A DNA stretch of 64,000 nucleotides. It comes from Polynucleobacter sp. MWH-UH2A (GTDB taxonomy: Bacteria > Pseudomonadota > Gammaproteobacteria > Burkholderiales > Burkholderiaceae). Below the pieces are notes generated by a model that saw only the letters and a program-made list of their open reading frames with translations, did not search any database and had not been told where the DNA came from. Location: the NCBI RefSeq assembly GCF_018687195.1, contig NZ_CP061321.1:496001-560000 (forward strand). Reading direction: 5' to 3'. Position numbers and translations under genes: made by a program. Position 1 is the stretch's first letter. Every line of letters starts with the position of its first letter. Shown piece after piece: positions 18,532 to 27,794 of the stretch.

Positions 18532-19500
18532 GTGTTTAAAAAGGCAATTCAAAACGGTCTGTTAGGTCTCATATTTTGTGGCTTACTCGGATCTGCTGTA
18601 GCGCAGTCTTATCCAAACAAAACAATCACTATTGTTGTGCCATTTCCTCCAGGGGGAACCACTGATGTTTTAGCAAGAGCAGTTGCTAATAAATTGGGGC
18701 CAGCATTAGGGCAATCAGTCATCGTTGATAACAAGCCGGGTGCAGGTGCAACCCTTGGTGCTGGTTTAGTAGCTAAGGCATCGCCCGATGGCTATACCTT
18801 GTTTATGGGTGCGGTACATCACACGATTGCACCGGCGGTTTATAAGACCTTGCCTTATAGTTTTGAAAAGGATTTTGCGCCCATCACCACTGTAGCCTTA
18901 GTGCCAAATGTGATGGTTGTAGCAGAAACCTCCCCCTATAAAACAGTTAAAGATGTGATTGCTGCAGCCAAAGCAAAACCAGATTCTTTATCGTATGGTT
19001 CAAACGGTAACGGCACAGCACAGCATATGATTGGTACGCAGTTTCAGATGTTGACCGATACCCAAATCTTGCATGTACCTTATAAGGGATCGGCCCCATT
19101 AGCCACGGATTTATTGGGCGGCCAGGTAACAATGTCATTTGACACCATTACCCCTGTATTGCCATTCATTCGTGAAAAGAAATTGCGACCATTGGCAGTG
19201 ACTACTGCAAAACGTTCATCAACTTTGCCATCTGTGCCAACCATGAAAGAATCTGGCGTGAATATGGATATCGGCACTTGGTTTGGTTTGCTGGCTCCGG
19301 CGGCAACACCAAAAGATATCACTGCTAGACTCAATACTGAAATCGTCAAGATTATTAAGTCTGCGGAATTTCAGAAACAGATGTTTGATATCGGTGCTGA
19401 GCCGGTGGGCAACACCCAAGCACAAATGGCGAAACAGATTGCAGATGAAACAGTCAAGTTCAATGGTTTAGCAAAAGCTGCGAAACTCAGTATTGAGTAG
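18532..19500 (+). CDS. Bug-family tripartite tricarboxylate transporter binding protein
   Basis: 322 residues from GTG at 18532 (GGAGGAGG precedes it). Signal peptide ends near AVAQ. YPNKTITIVVPFPPGGTTDVLAR, NKPGAGATLG and YTLFMG are TctC/Bug signatures. Binds small carboxylates in the periplasm; TctA/TctB membrane genes are not in the window. Its place directly before ttdAB suggests the ligand is a C4 acid such as tartrate, malate or fumarate (inference). Confidence 0.93.
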   Translation: MFKKAIQNGLLGLIFCGLLGSAVAQSYPNKTITIVVPFPPGGTTDVLARAVANKLGPALGQSVIVDNKPGAGATLGAGLVAKASPDGYTLFMGAVHHTIAPAVYKTLPYSFEKDFAPITTVALVPNVMVVAETSPYKTVKDVIAAAKAKPDSLSYGSNGNGTAQHMIGTQFQMLTDTQILHVPYKGSAPLATDLLGGQVTMSFDTITPVLPFIREKKLRPLAVTTAKRSSTLPSVPTMKESGVNMDIGTWFGLLAPAATPKDITARLNTEIVKIIKSAEFQKQMFDIGAEPVGNTQAQMAKQIADETVKFNGLAKAAKLSIE

Positions 19501-19532
19501 TGTGTACGGTATTTGGAAAAAAGGAGTAACAC

Positions 19533-20453
19533 GTGAATAAACAAACTTCAGTGGTTGATAAAGAAGCGGCAGTAGCTGATATTACTCAGGTACTGTCCAA
19601 GTTCACATCCTATATTGGTAAGCGATTGCCAACGGATGTAACTACAAAATTAGGGGATTTACGCAGCAAGGAAGTCAATTTCTTGGCTAAAGAGGTATTT
19701 GAATCTATGCGCGAGAACCAAGAGCTAGCAGATAAGCTTGATCGCCCTAGCTGCCAAGATACTGGTGTGATTCAGTACTTCTTACAAGCAGGCTCAAACT
19801 TTCCACTCTTGGGTGAGTTAGAAGATATATTGCTTAACGCCACCAAGGGCGCCACTAAAGAGGGTCCATTGCGCCATAACGCCGTAGAGACCTTTGATGA
19901 AAAGAATACCGGCACTAATACTGGTTCAAAAATTCCTTGGCTCGATTGGGAAATTATTCCTGGCGCAGATTACTGCATCGTGGACGTATACATGGCTGGT
20001 GGTGGTTGCACATTGCCTGGTGCCGCAAAAGTATTAATGCCAGGTCAGGGCTATGAAGGTGTTGCTGAGTTCGTATTTGATGTGATTACTTCGCGCGGCG
20101 TAAATGCTTGCCCTCCATTATTGGTGGGTGTAGGTGTTTCTACTTCAGCTGAAACTGCGGCACGTCTTTCAAAGAAAGCAATCCTACGTCCAGTAACTTC
20201 AAGTCATCCCAATGAGAATGCCGCCATGATGGAAGAGCTCCTCACTGAAGGCTTGAATGAATTGGGTCTTGGGCCGCAAGGTTTGACTGGTGCGAACAGC
20301 GTGATGGGTGTGAATATTGAATCTTCTGCTCGCCATCCATCAACCATTGGTGTAGCGGTATCTACTGGTTGCTGGGCACATCGCCGCGGCAAGATCAAGA
20401 TTAATGCCGATATGTCTTATGAAGTCATTTCTCATGAAGGATTCAAACTGTGA
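19533..20453 (+). CDS. ttdA: L(+)-tartrate dehydratase / class I fumarase alpha subunit
   Basis: 306 residues from a GTG with AAAGGAG upstream. Very close in pattern to E. coli Ttd[11 protein letters not shown] with Cys74, [12 protein letters not shown] and [10 protein letters not shown] give the three cysteines that hold the [4Fe-4S] cluster. Converts L-tartrate to oxaloacetate or, in some organisms, fumarate to malate. Stop overlaps the ttdB GTG (GTGA). Confidence 0.92.
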   Translation: MNKQTSVVDKEAAVADITQVLSKFTSYIGKRLPTDVTTKLGDLRSKEVNFLAKEVFESMRENQELADKLDRPSCQDTGVIQYFLQAGSNFPLLGELEDILLNATKGATKEGPLRHNAVETFDEKNTGTNTGSKIPWLDWEIIPGADYCIVDVYMAGGGCTLPGAAKVLMPGQGYEGVAEFVFDVITSRGVNACPPLLVGVGVSTSAETAARLSKKAILRPVTSSHPNENAAMMEELLTEGLNELGLGPQGLTGANSVMGVNIESSARHPSTIGVAVSTGCWAHRRGKIKINADMSYEVISHEGFKL

Positions 20454-21058
20454 AGAAAATTCTACAAACGCCTATTAAGGACGAAGATTTAGAGGCTCTC
20501 AATATTGGTGATGTGGTCTATCTCACAGGCACATTAGTGACATGCCGTGATGTTGCGCACCGTCGCCTCATTGAATTGGGTCGTGAGCTGCCCGTGGATC
20601 TCAAGGGTGGAGCTATTTTTCATGCGGGGCCGATCGTGCGTCAAAAAGAAGATGGCGAATACGAGATGGTTTCTATTGGACCAACCACTTCCATGCGTAT
20701 GGAAAAGTTTGAAAAAGAATTTATCAAGCAAACTGGTGTGAAGCTGATCGTCGGTAAAGGTGGTATGGGTATCGAGACTCAAGAAGGCTGCGCAGAGAAC
20801 AAAGCTGTGCACGCGATTTTCCCAGGGGGTTGTGCCGTACTTGCTGCTACTAAAGTGGAAAAGATCGAGGATGCTCAGTGGAAAGACTTAGGTATGCCTG
20901 AAACATTATGGGTAAACCGAGTCAAAGAGTTTGGTCCTTTGATTATTTCAATTGATACCAAAGGCAAGAACTTGATTGAAGAAAACAAAAAAGTCTTCAA
21001 TGCTAAAAAAGGTCCGATTCTCAGCAAGATTAATGAAAAGATTCGTTTCATTAAATAA
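20450..21058 (+). CDS. ttdB: L(+)-tartrate dehydratase / class I fumarase beta subunit
   Basis: 202 residues. [41 protein letters not shown] and [12 protein letters not shown] are typical of TtdB/fumarase C-terminal domain. It completes the two-subunit lyase with TtdA. GTG start inside the ttdA stop implies coupled translation. Whether tartrate or fumarate is the physiological substrate cannot be settled from sequence. Confidence 0.92.
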   Translation: MKKILQTPIKDEDLEALNIGDVVYLTGTLVTCRDVAHRRLIELGRELPVDLKGGAIFHAGPIVRQKEDGEYEMVSIGPTTSMRMEKFEKEFIKQTGVKLIVGKGGMGIETQEGCAENKAVHAIFPGGCAVLAATKVEKIEDAQWKDLGMPETLWVNRVKEFGPLIISIDTKGKNLIEENKKVFNAKKGPILSKINEKIRFIK

Positions 21059-21086
21059 GCTCAGACCAAAAGTATTACTCCAGAAA

Positions 21087-21119
21087 CAAAAAAGCCAACC
21101 ATTAAAGGTTGGCTTTTTA
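21087..21119 (+). terminator. rho-independent terminator after ttdB
   Basis: AAAAAGCCAACC / GGTTGGCTTTTT with loop ATTAAA, followed by T residues. Confidence 0.88.
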
Positions 21120-21171
21120 ATGCTATTAACTAGTAGAAACTATAAGCAAACTAAGAGCAAACTAGGCTTGC

Positions 21172-21447
21172 TTAGTTGCCGTTAGAGCTCTTGCCGGCCT
21201 TGTAGCCAGCGTTGTATTCAGAAGCCTGATTCTTTTTGTAGGCGTCATAAGCATAGCCAGAAGCTGCGCCAACTGCAGCACCACCAACAGCACCCCAAAT
21301 TGGATTGCCGTGGAAAATTGCTGCGCCAACACCACCTGCAACTGCGCCAATGGAGGCGCCTGAGAGTGTGCGTTGTTCTGTATTGCTCATGTTAGAACAG
21401 CCGGCAATTGCGATGGTAGCGGCTGTGATTGCAATAATTTTTTTCAT
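21172..21447 (-). CDS. glycine-zipper lipoprotein
   Basis: 91 residues. Lipobox IAIAGC gives Cys17. Residues 30-70 are Gly/Ala-rich with GxxxG repeats (GASIGAVAGGVGAA, GAVGGAAVGAASGYAYD), a glycine-zipper pattern of outer-membrane lipoproteins. Downstream of the Rap1a-like gene on the same strand. Function unknown. Confidence 0.82.
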   Translation of the reverse strand: MKKIIAITAATIAIAGCSNMSNTEQRTLSGASIGAVAGGVGAAIFHGNPIWGAVGGAAVGAASGYAYDAYKKNQASEYNAGYKAGKSSNGN

Positions 21448-21481
21448 AATCGTAGTCCGTGAAAATATTTAGTGGTCTGAA

Positions 21482-21862
21482 TTACTTCTTGGCGCAAGGG
21501 AAGCGCATAGACAAGAAGCTGATGAATGTGCCGGCAGCAGGATCATTAGCCAACATTGGAGCTGTTTGTGAAATGAACTGAACATAGTCAGCAATCACTT
21601 CATCACGCTTAGGTGCTGGTTGCTTTACACAAATCGTATTCTTTGCACGCTGTGGATGACGGGTGGCTAAGTAAGTGTCATAAATTGCAGTTGTATAGCC
21701 AATGCAGTAGCTACGGGAATCTGGGCTAGCCGGCAATTTGCAATAGTTCACTAGTTCCTGGGCGCTTAATACGGGGATCTTTTGATCGGCGTTTGCATTG
21801 AAAGTGAATAAAGTAGCAGAAACGGCTGAAATTGCTGCTAGGGTAAGTGAGCGTTTTTTCAT
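21482..21862 (-). CDS. exported Rap1a/Tai-like protein
   Basis: 126 residues, signal peptide to about NANA(25). Four cysteines in the order NYC, SYC, TIC and FPC with GYTTAIYDTY and a C-terminal FISFLSMRFPC match the Rap1a/Tai immunity fold. In Serratia these neutralise T6SS amidases, but no toxin or secretion gene is visible here, so an orphan or housekeeping role is possible. Confidence 0.7.
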   Translation of the reverse strand: MKKRSLTLAAISAVSATLFTFNANADQKIPVLSAQELVNYCKLPASPDSRSYCIGYTTAIYDTYLATRHPQRAKNTICVKQPAPKRDEVIADYVQFISQTAPMLANDPAAGTFISFLSMRFPCAKK

Positions 21863-21971
21863 GAAATTTCCTCAGTAAAGTGTGGTTAAAATCTTATCAC
21901 GAGTAGGGTTAATTCACGCATCAAAGCCTGTACTTTATTTATTGCCTGTCATTCCATCTATTAGGGATAGT

Positions 21972-23144
21972 ATGAAACTACCAAGAAAACAGTTCGCCCC
22001 GCGTTTGTTAGCCTCATTGCTTTCGATTGCGGTAATGGCGCCAATGTCGCCCACTTATGTGTTTGCGCAACCTGCTAGCAGTCAGAGTAACGCACCACTT
22101 TCTCAGCAGCAACTCAGCGCTTTAGTGGCGCCAATTGCTTTGTATCCAGACTCTTTGGTCTCGCAAATATTGATGGCTTCAACTTATCCTCTAGAGGTTG
22201 GTGAGGCGGCTACATGGCAAAAGCAAAATTCTCGATTAACGGGACCCGCCTTAGATAACGCATTGCAATCACAATCATGGGATCCGAGTGTCAAGTCATT
22301 AGTGAGTTTTCCACAGGCCTTGCAAATGATGGGTGCGGATCTGAATTGGACTCAAAAGTTGGGTGATGCTGTTCTAGCGCAGCAGTCTGATGTGATGACC
22401 GCTATTCAAGCAATGCGAGCCAAGGCAAAGCAAGCAGGTAATCTGAGCTCCACACCACAACAAACGGTAAGCACTTCAGGTTCAACCATTGTGATTCAAC
22501 CGGCCAACCCTCAAGTGGTTTATGTGCCAACTTATAACCCCTCTGTAGTGTATGGACCTTGGCCATATCCTGCTTATCCACCACCACCACCTTACTACCC
22601 GCCTGGCTATGTTGCAGGTACAGCATTGTTATCGTTTGGCGTGGGCATGTTGGCGGGTGCAGCGCTGTTCGGTGGTATGCATTGGGGTGGCGGATGGGGC
22701 GGCAGTGGTTCCATCACCGTGAACAACAACACATTTAATAACTTCAATCGCACTACTGCTAATTCAAATTTCCGTTCAGGTTCATTTGCCTCTGGCGATA
22801 AGTGGCAATTTAATCCACAGCATCGTGGCAATGTGCCTTACTCTAATTCTGCTTTGCAGAATAAGTATGGCAAGTTAAGCGGTCAAGGATCGAACCAGGC
22901 CCGTGATCAAGAGCGCGAACAATTACGCCAGAATCTCAACAAAAATGGTTTAAGTGGCGAGTCTGGTCGTGGTGGAGAAAATCGTTCGCCAAGCAGAGAG
23001 TCTGAGCGATCTGGTAGTAATCGCAATGAAAGGGAGGCGCCTCGTGAAAATACGCGTGAGCCGGAGCGCTCATCTGAGCGTGCGCCAGAAAGAATGGGCG
23101 AGGAACGCATGGGTGGTGAGCGTATGGGTGGCTTTAGAAGATAA
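21972..23144 (+). CDS. DUF3300 exported protein
   Basis: 390 residues from the ATG at 21972 (the frame is open 90 bp further up but lacks a better start). Signal peptide ends near VFAQ. Residues ~45-165 match DUF3300 (LSALVAPIALYPDSLVSQIL; SWDPSVKSLVSFPQAL; LGDAVLAQQ). Then a Pro/Tyr-rich stretch, a Gly-rich hydrophobic segment, and an Arg/Glu-rich tail with repeated RMGG units. Function unknown. Confidence 0.88.
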   Translation: MKLPRKQFAPRLLASLLSIAVMAPMSPTYVFAQPASSQSNAPLSQQQLSALVAPIALYPDSLVSQILMASTYPLEVGEAATWQKQNSRLTGPALDNALQSQSWDPSVKSLVSFPQALQMMGADLNWTQKLGDAVLAQQSDVMTAIQAMRAKAKQAGNLSSTPQQTVSTSGSTIVIQPANPQVVYVPTYNPSVVYGPWPYPAYPPPPPYYPPGYVAGTALLSFGVGMLAGAALFGGMHWGGGWGGSGSITVNNNTFNNFNRTTANSNFRSGSFASGDKWQFNPQHRGNVPYSNSALQNKYGKLSGQGSNQARDQEREQLRQNLNKNGLSGESGRGGENRSPSRESERSGSNRNEREAPRENTREPERSSERAPERMGEERMGGERMGGFRR

Positions 23145-23172
23145 AGCAACCCAAATACCTAAGCTGCTATTG

Positions 23173-23205
23173 AAAACCTTCACCCGAAACGGTGGAGGTT
23201 TTTTT
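23173..23205 (+). terminator. terminator after DUF3300 gene
   Basis: AAAACCTTCACC / GGTGGAGGTTTT (one G-T wobble), loop CGAAAC, then a run of T. It also overlaps the stop of the convergent MFS gene. Confidence 0.85.
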
Positions 23206-24811
23206 ATTGCTTTAATTGCGTGGCAATACGCCTGGTCAACTTAGGTGGACTGGTATCAATATGAAAGCGATGGCGCTCTTCCTGCATGGCTAGGTCATCT
23301 GCCGTAAATCGATCAAATCGTCTTAAGTAATCCGCCCAAGTTTCAAAGACAAAATATTCCAGAAATTTTCCAGCGTGCTCAGCATCTTCAAATAAGCTCC
23401 ATGAAAGGGCCCCTTGCTTTAATCGTGAACGCCGGGTCTTTGCCATGAGTTTTCTAAAGAGTTCAGCCTGCTCTGGATGAATGTGATATTCGACTGAGAT
23501 CATGACGGGACCTTCGTCGAGATCAATATCTCTTGAAGGGTGAGGGCGTTCAATAGGGCATACCGGACTGAGGTCTTCGGCCTCATGACCATGAATGCGA
23601 TGCTGGCGTATTAATAGCAAGGCAATGATTCCAAAAACAGCACTGGCAATCACGCCTGTAGTCACATCGGTGGAGTTAGTGATCTTTCCCCATACGAATG
23701 CCCCTAACGCACTGCCTCCCATTAGACTCATTTGGTAGAAAGACATGCCCCGTGCCCGAATCCAGTTTGGCAAAGAGAGTTGTGATGAGGTGCTGAGCGT
23801 ATTGCCAACACTAAACCATGACATGCCACTCAAAATCATGATGGGCGCTGCATACCAAAGGTTGGGCGCTAATACTACGCCTGCAGAACTGATCGACAGA
23901 AAAATAATTCCATAGCTCGCCATTTGTTGCGGCGTGAATTTTTCTCTTAAGTAATGCAATTGTGAGCCAATCACGATTGCTCCAAAACCAAGGCAGGAGA
24001 GCAACAAGGTAAAGGTATTGGCATCGCCATTGAAATGCGACTTTGCAATCACCGGTAAAAGCGCCAATAAGCTGGAAGATTGCATATAAAACAAAAATGA
24101 ACGAATCAAAATCGAACGCATTGGTTTTGATTGGCGAATATATTGTGCGCCAACGCGCATGGCACCAAAGAATCGCTCTCCAGGTAAGGTTGAGATGTAA
24201 CTCTCATTTTTCCAGCGCAAGACAATCGCGCTCATGGCCAAAGATAAAACCATATTGAGGGCAAAAACATATTCTGTGCCGATGCCGGCAATAATGAGAC
24301 CAGCAATTAATGGCCCCAAAATGCGCGAGGCATTCATGGCAATGGAATTTAGACCTAATGCCAGGTGAAGCGTGTCACGAGGAACCAGATCCGGAACAAT
24401 TGCTGCATAAACTGGCCAGCGCATTGCTAGACCAACTCCATTAATAAATGTCAGTAGCAGTAAAAAGATAGGATCTAGGAGATTAAATACGGATGACAAA
24501 AACAAAAGAGTGGCGTTGATAGCAAGCCACGCTTGGGTAAAGACTAAAAAATGCTTGCGGTTCAGAATGTCTGCCAGCGCACCGCTGGGTAGACCAAATA
24601 AGAGCACGGGTAAGTTAGCGGCAGTCTGAACTAAGGCAATTAATGTGGCCGAGTTCGTGAGCGAGGTCATCATCCATGCCGCAGCCACATCGTTGGTGTA
24701 CATGCATACATTGGCAACTAGCCATGTGGTCCAAAGGGCGCGGAAAACGGGGATTCTGAGGGGCGCCAACCAGACCGGTAATTTGGATGGCGGAAGGGAA
24801 TGCATGCTCAT
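23204..24811 (-). CDS. MFS exporter with C-terminal ABM-like domain
   Basis: 535 residues. Residues ~12-410 form a 12-helix major facilitator of the EntS-like MFS_3 type (PF05977). FGLPSGALADILNRK carries the loop 2-3 motif. The last ~100 residues (ISVEYHIHPEQAELF, GALSWSLFEDAEHAGKFLEYFVFETWADYLRRFDR, split here by commas in meaning) form an antibiotic-monooxygenase-like ferredoxin fold, a known fusion. Located last in the Fur-linked leftward cluster, so export of a chelator is conceivable. Confidence 0.85.
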   Translation of the reverse strand: MSMHSLPPSKLPVWLAPLRIPVFRALWTTWLVANVCMYTNDVAAAWMMTSLTNSATLIALVQTAANLPVLLFGLPSGALADILNRKHFLVFTQAWLAINATLLFLSSVFNLLDPIFLLLLTFINGVGLAMRWPVYAAIVPDLVPRDTLHLALGLNSIAMNASRILGPLIAGLIIAGIGTEYVFALNMVLSLAMSAIVLRWKNESYISTLPGERFFGAMRVGAQYIRQSKPMRSILIRSFLFYMQSSSLLALLPVIAKSHFNGDANTFTLLLSCLGFGAIVIGSQLHYLREKFTPQQMASYGIIFLSISSAGVVLAPNLWYAAPIMILSGMSWFSVGNTLSTSSQLSLPNWIRARGMSFYQMSLMGGSALGAFVWGKITNSTDVTTGVIASAVFGIIALLLIRQHRIHGHEAEDLSPVCPIERPHPSRDIDLDEGPVMISVEYHIHPEQAELFRKLMAKTRRSRLKQGALSWSLFEDAEHAGKFLEYFVFETWADYLRRFDRFTADDLAMQEERHRFHIDTSPPKLTRRIATQLKQ

Positions 24812-24844
24812 TCCTTCATTATTACTCAGAGTGTTATTTGTTGC

Positions 24845-25285
24845 CTAAGAAGTTGAGGCTGGAGTTGATGTTCGAATCGATCTCGAAATTGCATGGAAGG
24901 CAAAGATTGCAAAGAAGATTAATCCCAGAACCCAGTGAATCATTTCGCTGCCTTCATGAAGCTCTTCGGGCCCGTAGTACAGGAGCATTGCTGTGACAAG
25001 CAAAATTGCCAAGAAGACTAGCTGTGATATTCCGCTAATGAGATTTTTCTCGGCCTTCAGTCCAGCTTTGATATGAAAAGGTAACACCGTACCAAAGGCA
25101 ATTAAAGCAATTGCTGCAGAAACACCATGCATGATGAGTACAGTTCTATTACCTAGCAATGTCCTAGAGATATGAAACTCATGTCCTAGTAAAAAAGCGA
25201 TGCCCGATAGAGAGCATATACACAGAACGGCGATCGTGAACCACCGTTGCCAGTTTGGCATCTTGCCTAATCCATGTTTCTTCAC
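24845..25285 (-). CDS. four-helix membrane protein with paired histidines
   Basis: 146 residues with helices near 14-34, 48-70, 86-104 and 114-134. His53/His71 in helix 2 and His117/His131 in helix 4 could ligate haem b; the 14-residue spacing in helix 4 is common in di-haem cytochromes. Similar small membrane proteins occur with ApbE/FMN_bind genes as the electron donor. Start overlaps the apbE stop by 4 bp. Haem binding is inferred. Confidence 0.72.
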   Translation of the reverse strand: MKKHGLGKMPNWQRWFTIAVLCICSLSGIAFLLGHEFHISRTLLGNRTVLIMHGVSAAIALIAFGTVLPFHIKAGLKAEKNLISGISQLVFLAILLVTAMLLYYGPEELHEGSEMIHWVLGLIFFAIFAFHAISRSIRTSTPASTS

Positions 25286-26085
25286 AGGGTAATCTCGATA
25301 GCTTTCGCTGAATATTTCTTAAAACAGGGAAGTGAGTCATCTTTGCTGATAGCTAAGACCTTAGTGAGAGCGTCTGCATAAATACACTCAGGCGCAATTA
25401 CTGAGTAAGACTCTGTAAACTCAATTTGCTCCATCGTTTTGGGATTCACAATATGCCCTTGATTTGGTTTAAATCGATCACAGTAATAGAGTCCGCTACT
25501 AGCGATGGCGCCATTCTCGAGAGATCCCAATGTAATGAGCTCAAGCGGATTAGCAGGGTTACGCACCTGAATTTCCTGGGCAATATTTCCAAAAACACGT
25601 AAATCACCGCCAGCATTTACATAGCCAGATGTGACGCCGCATTGTTGTAGCGCTTGAATTGCTTTATCGACAGCAAATCCTTTTGCAATACCGCCCAGAT
25701 CTAGGGTGATCGGGGCTTTTGAAGAAACCATATTGGGCTCTGAAAGCATGAGATCCATGATGCTACCGCAAGGTTGATGCAATCTATCGGAGTGATTTGG
25801 TAGTAAGCCAGTCTCAACTAATTTTCCACCGACTGCGCAATCAAACGCTCCATTTGCGCTAACGCATATTTCTTTAGCGATGCTAAGAACTTGGAAGGTC
25901 CATTCATGTATCTGAATAGTTTCTATGTGAGCACGTGCATTGATTTGAGACAGTTCACTATTGGGCTTATGAAAGCCCATTAAGTCTTGAACTAATTGAA
26001 TAGCATCAAAGGCTTGGTCGATAGCACAGTCGCTGTCAGCAGAAATCTCGACATAGGTTCCCAGGAGAGGCTTACAGCGGATCAT
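25282..26085 (-). CDS. apbE: FAD:protein FMN transferase
   Basis: 267 residues. CKPLLGTYVEI, TLDLGGIAKGFAVD at about 127-140, NAGGD at 157-161 and the metal-binding ADALTKVL are ApbE signatures. It attaches FMN to a Ser/Thr of a target; the neighbour upstream carries the target motif. No signal peptide or lipobox is visible, unlike classical ApbE, which is odd for an exported substrate. Coupled on both sides by 4-bp overlaps. Confidence 0.92.
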   Translation of the reverse strand: MIRCKPLLGTYVEISADSDCAIDQAFDAIQLVQDLMGFHKPNSELSQINARAHIETIQIHEWTFQVLSIAKEICVSANGAFDCAVGGKLVETGLLPNHSDRLHQPCGSIMDLMLSEPNMVSSKAPITLDLGGIAKGFAVDKAIQALQQCGVTSGYVNAGGDLRVFGNIAQEIQVRNPANPLELITLGSLENGAIASSGLYYCDRFKPNQGHIVNPKTMEQIEFTESYSVIAPECIYADALTKVLAISKDDSLPCFKKYSAKAIEITL

Positions 26086-26624
26086 TTGGCTTTGGGTTTG
26101 AGTGCTAAGTCGTACATCACCATGAGCCTCTTAACTCCATCCGTGAGATGCTTGCAAGAGAGCGTGGCCCCAGAAATATTCTGAATATCATTCTTTAGCT
26201 TCAAAGGATCTTCCGCAGTTTTGCCAATAAATTGCTTGCGCCAGCTTTCTTCGGCAACTTCGTAGCCATAGGACTCAACGTATTCCATGATTTCAATGCC
26301 TTGAACTGTCCCGTTTGGCGCAATGCCGATGGCATAGGTAATCATTTCATGTTTGCCAACCACTTCATCCACAATAAAGTAGCTACCATCAGCGGCTTTC
26401 CAAGTTCTATCGCCTTTAAATGGCTGCCTGACACTAGAGGCAGATTGCATCTTGTCTTGAATATCCTCCGTAAGTACAACTGGGTATTTAGTTAATTGCT
26501 TATTGGGAAAGATGAGCTTCTGCGCCTGTTCGACAGAGACATAAATTTTTGCATGCGCATAGATGGGTGCGCCCGCTAAGGCTATGCCAGTAATCGCTAC
26601 TAGCGGACTAGGATTCCATTTCAT
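26082..26624 (-). CDS. exported FMN-binding protein (FMN_bind domain)
   Basis: 180 residues with an N-terminal signal-like segment ending near YAHA(24). The C-terminal half fits FMN_bind: GIEIMEYVESYGYEV and DIQNISGATLS, where Thr154 of SGAT is the expected flavinylation site. Acts as a periplasmic one- or two-electron carrier in this family. Directly upstream of apbE with a 4-bp overlap; a 20-bp gap separates it from the small gene before it. Confidence 0.88.
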   Translation of the reverse strand: MKWNPSPLVAITGIALAGAPIYAHAKIYVSVEQAQKLIFPNKQLTKYPVVLTEDIQDKMQSASSVRQPFKGDRTWKAADGSYFIVDEVVGKHEMITYAIGIAPNGTVQGIEIMEYVESYGYEVAEESWRKQFIGKTAEDPLKLKNDIQNISGATLSCKHLTDGVKRLMVMYDLALKPKAK

Positions 26625-26644
26625 TCAATTGATCTCTATATCTA

Positions 26645-26824
26645 TTAGTGGGTCAAAAATTCATTTGCTTCATAACAAAGCATTTGTATTTCTTTGTTAC
26701 TTAAATTTGCATTCGATAAAGCTTCAAATGTCATTAATGCCCTTTCTCTTGCCGTGGGGCATTGAGTCATTTGAAACTTCAACATATAAGTCATTGCTCC
26801 AATCAATAGATTCTGAATTTCCAT
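26645..26824 (-). CDS. small 59-residue protein in iron-linked cluster
   Basis: Reading the minus strand from 26824 gives 59 codons and a TAA at 26645-26647. AGGAG lies 7 bases before the ATG. The product begins MEIQNLLIGAMTYM and ends CYEANEFLTH; it looks helical and has two cysteines. It fills exactly the gap between the outer-membrane protein and the FMN-binding gene, 20 bp before the latter. No family recognised. Confidence 0.7.
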   Translation of the reverse strand: MEIQNLLIGAMTYMLKFQMTQCPTARERALMTFEALSNANLSNKEIQMLCYEANEFLTH

Positions 26825-26855
26825 AACACTTCTCCTGAAATAAATTGAATGAACC

Positions 26856-27779
26856 TTAATTCAGCGGGAATCCCACTTTGACAATGAATTCATTTTTGGT
26901 GTGACCATCCCAGACGCGATTGCCCCAACAGTCACCTGCGCCAGTGTTGTGACAAGTGCCGCCTGGTAGTTGATAGCGCCAAGCTGCAGTTACCCACCAA
27001 TCCTTTTCTGCGTAGTGGACATTGGGGCCTACAAAGATGGCATTTTGCGTTGGGCTTTGCCACATATAGCCATAAAAGTCGTTATGAAAACGTGCTTCTA
27101 GGCCTGCTGAGAGCTTGGGAATAAAGCGATAACTTGCGCCTACAAGGAGATCTACTTGAGATTCTTGTAATAGGAAACCATTGGATTTGAGCTGTTCTTG
27201 TTCTGCAACGATATTTGCTGCCAGGATTAAACGATCATCAATAAAGTTTGACTGCAAGAGCAGTCGGTACTCAAGCGCATTTGCATTGCGGCCTACGGTA
27301 GGTTCAAAGTACACGCCAACGCCAACCGGAGAAGTGATTGGGTCGGTAATGCGGTAGATGGCTTCAAGCGATCCTCCATCAAGACCGGTTTGGCTGTAGC
27401 TAGATGCGCCAGAAGAAGTAACCCATTGTGGAACTCCTGCACCAGCAGTGCAGGGGGTTGTGCCACAGACATCTGGGTTGAGGTAATTATTTTTGGCGGT
27501 AACTTTATAGGCATTCAAGTAGCCGGCAAGTTGAAAGTCATTAGTGACGCCGTATTCAATTTCGGTTCTGGAATACCAAGACTGATACGTGCCGGTTGCT
27601 TGTCCCTGATTTAACTGTAGACGTTGCTCAAATTCTGCTTTTCCCTTAGGCTGAAGATCAAGCGTATAGATCCAGCCGAAATTGCCTTCACCCGCTTGAG
27701 CCATTGAGAAATGGAATAGGGCTGCAAGGAGTAGGGCAAAGAAAAATAGGCTTTTAGGGCCTAGTTTTGGGGTTTTCAT
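26856..27779 (-). CDS. outer-membrane protein, DUF6662-like
   Basis: 307 residues from the ATG at 27779; a TTG 36 bp upstream lies within the Fur box and is rejected. Signal peptide ends at about AQAGEG. The mature part is rich in alternating amphipathic strands with aromatic ends and finishes in KVGFPLN, typical of a beta-barrel (12-14 strands). Two Cys pairs are in loops. First gene of the leftward cluster, so iron limitation probably induces it. Confidence 0.75.
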   Translation of the reverse strand: MKTPKLGPKSLFFFALLLAALFHFSMAQAGEGNFGWIYTLDLQPKGKAEFEQRLQLNQGQATGTYQSWYSRTEIEYGVTNDFQLAGYLNAYKVTAKNNYLNPDVCGTTPCTAGAGVPQWVTSSGASSYSQTGLDGGSLEAIYRITDPITSPVGVGVYFEPTVGRNANALEYRLLLQSNFIDDRLILAANIVAEQEQLKSNGFLLQESQVDLLVGASYRFIPKLSAGLEARFHNDFYGYMWQSPTQNAIFVGPNVHYAEKDWWVTAAWRYQLPGGTCHNTGAGDCWGNRVWDGHTKNEFIVKVGFPLN

Positions 27780-27794
27780 GGGCTGGCACTTATT

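Noticed and set aside
21482..21862. T6SS immunity system from the Rap1a-like protein
   Set aside because: No toxin, Hcp, VgrG or Tss genes in the window.
21882..21971. Longer start (GTG) for the DUF3300 gene
   Set aside because: ATG 21972 gives a standard signal peptide.
22980..23144. Tandem repeat from the Arg/Glu/Met/Gly tail of the DUF3300 protein
   Set aside because: Only short, irregular RMGG units; low complexity rather than a genetic repeat.
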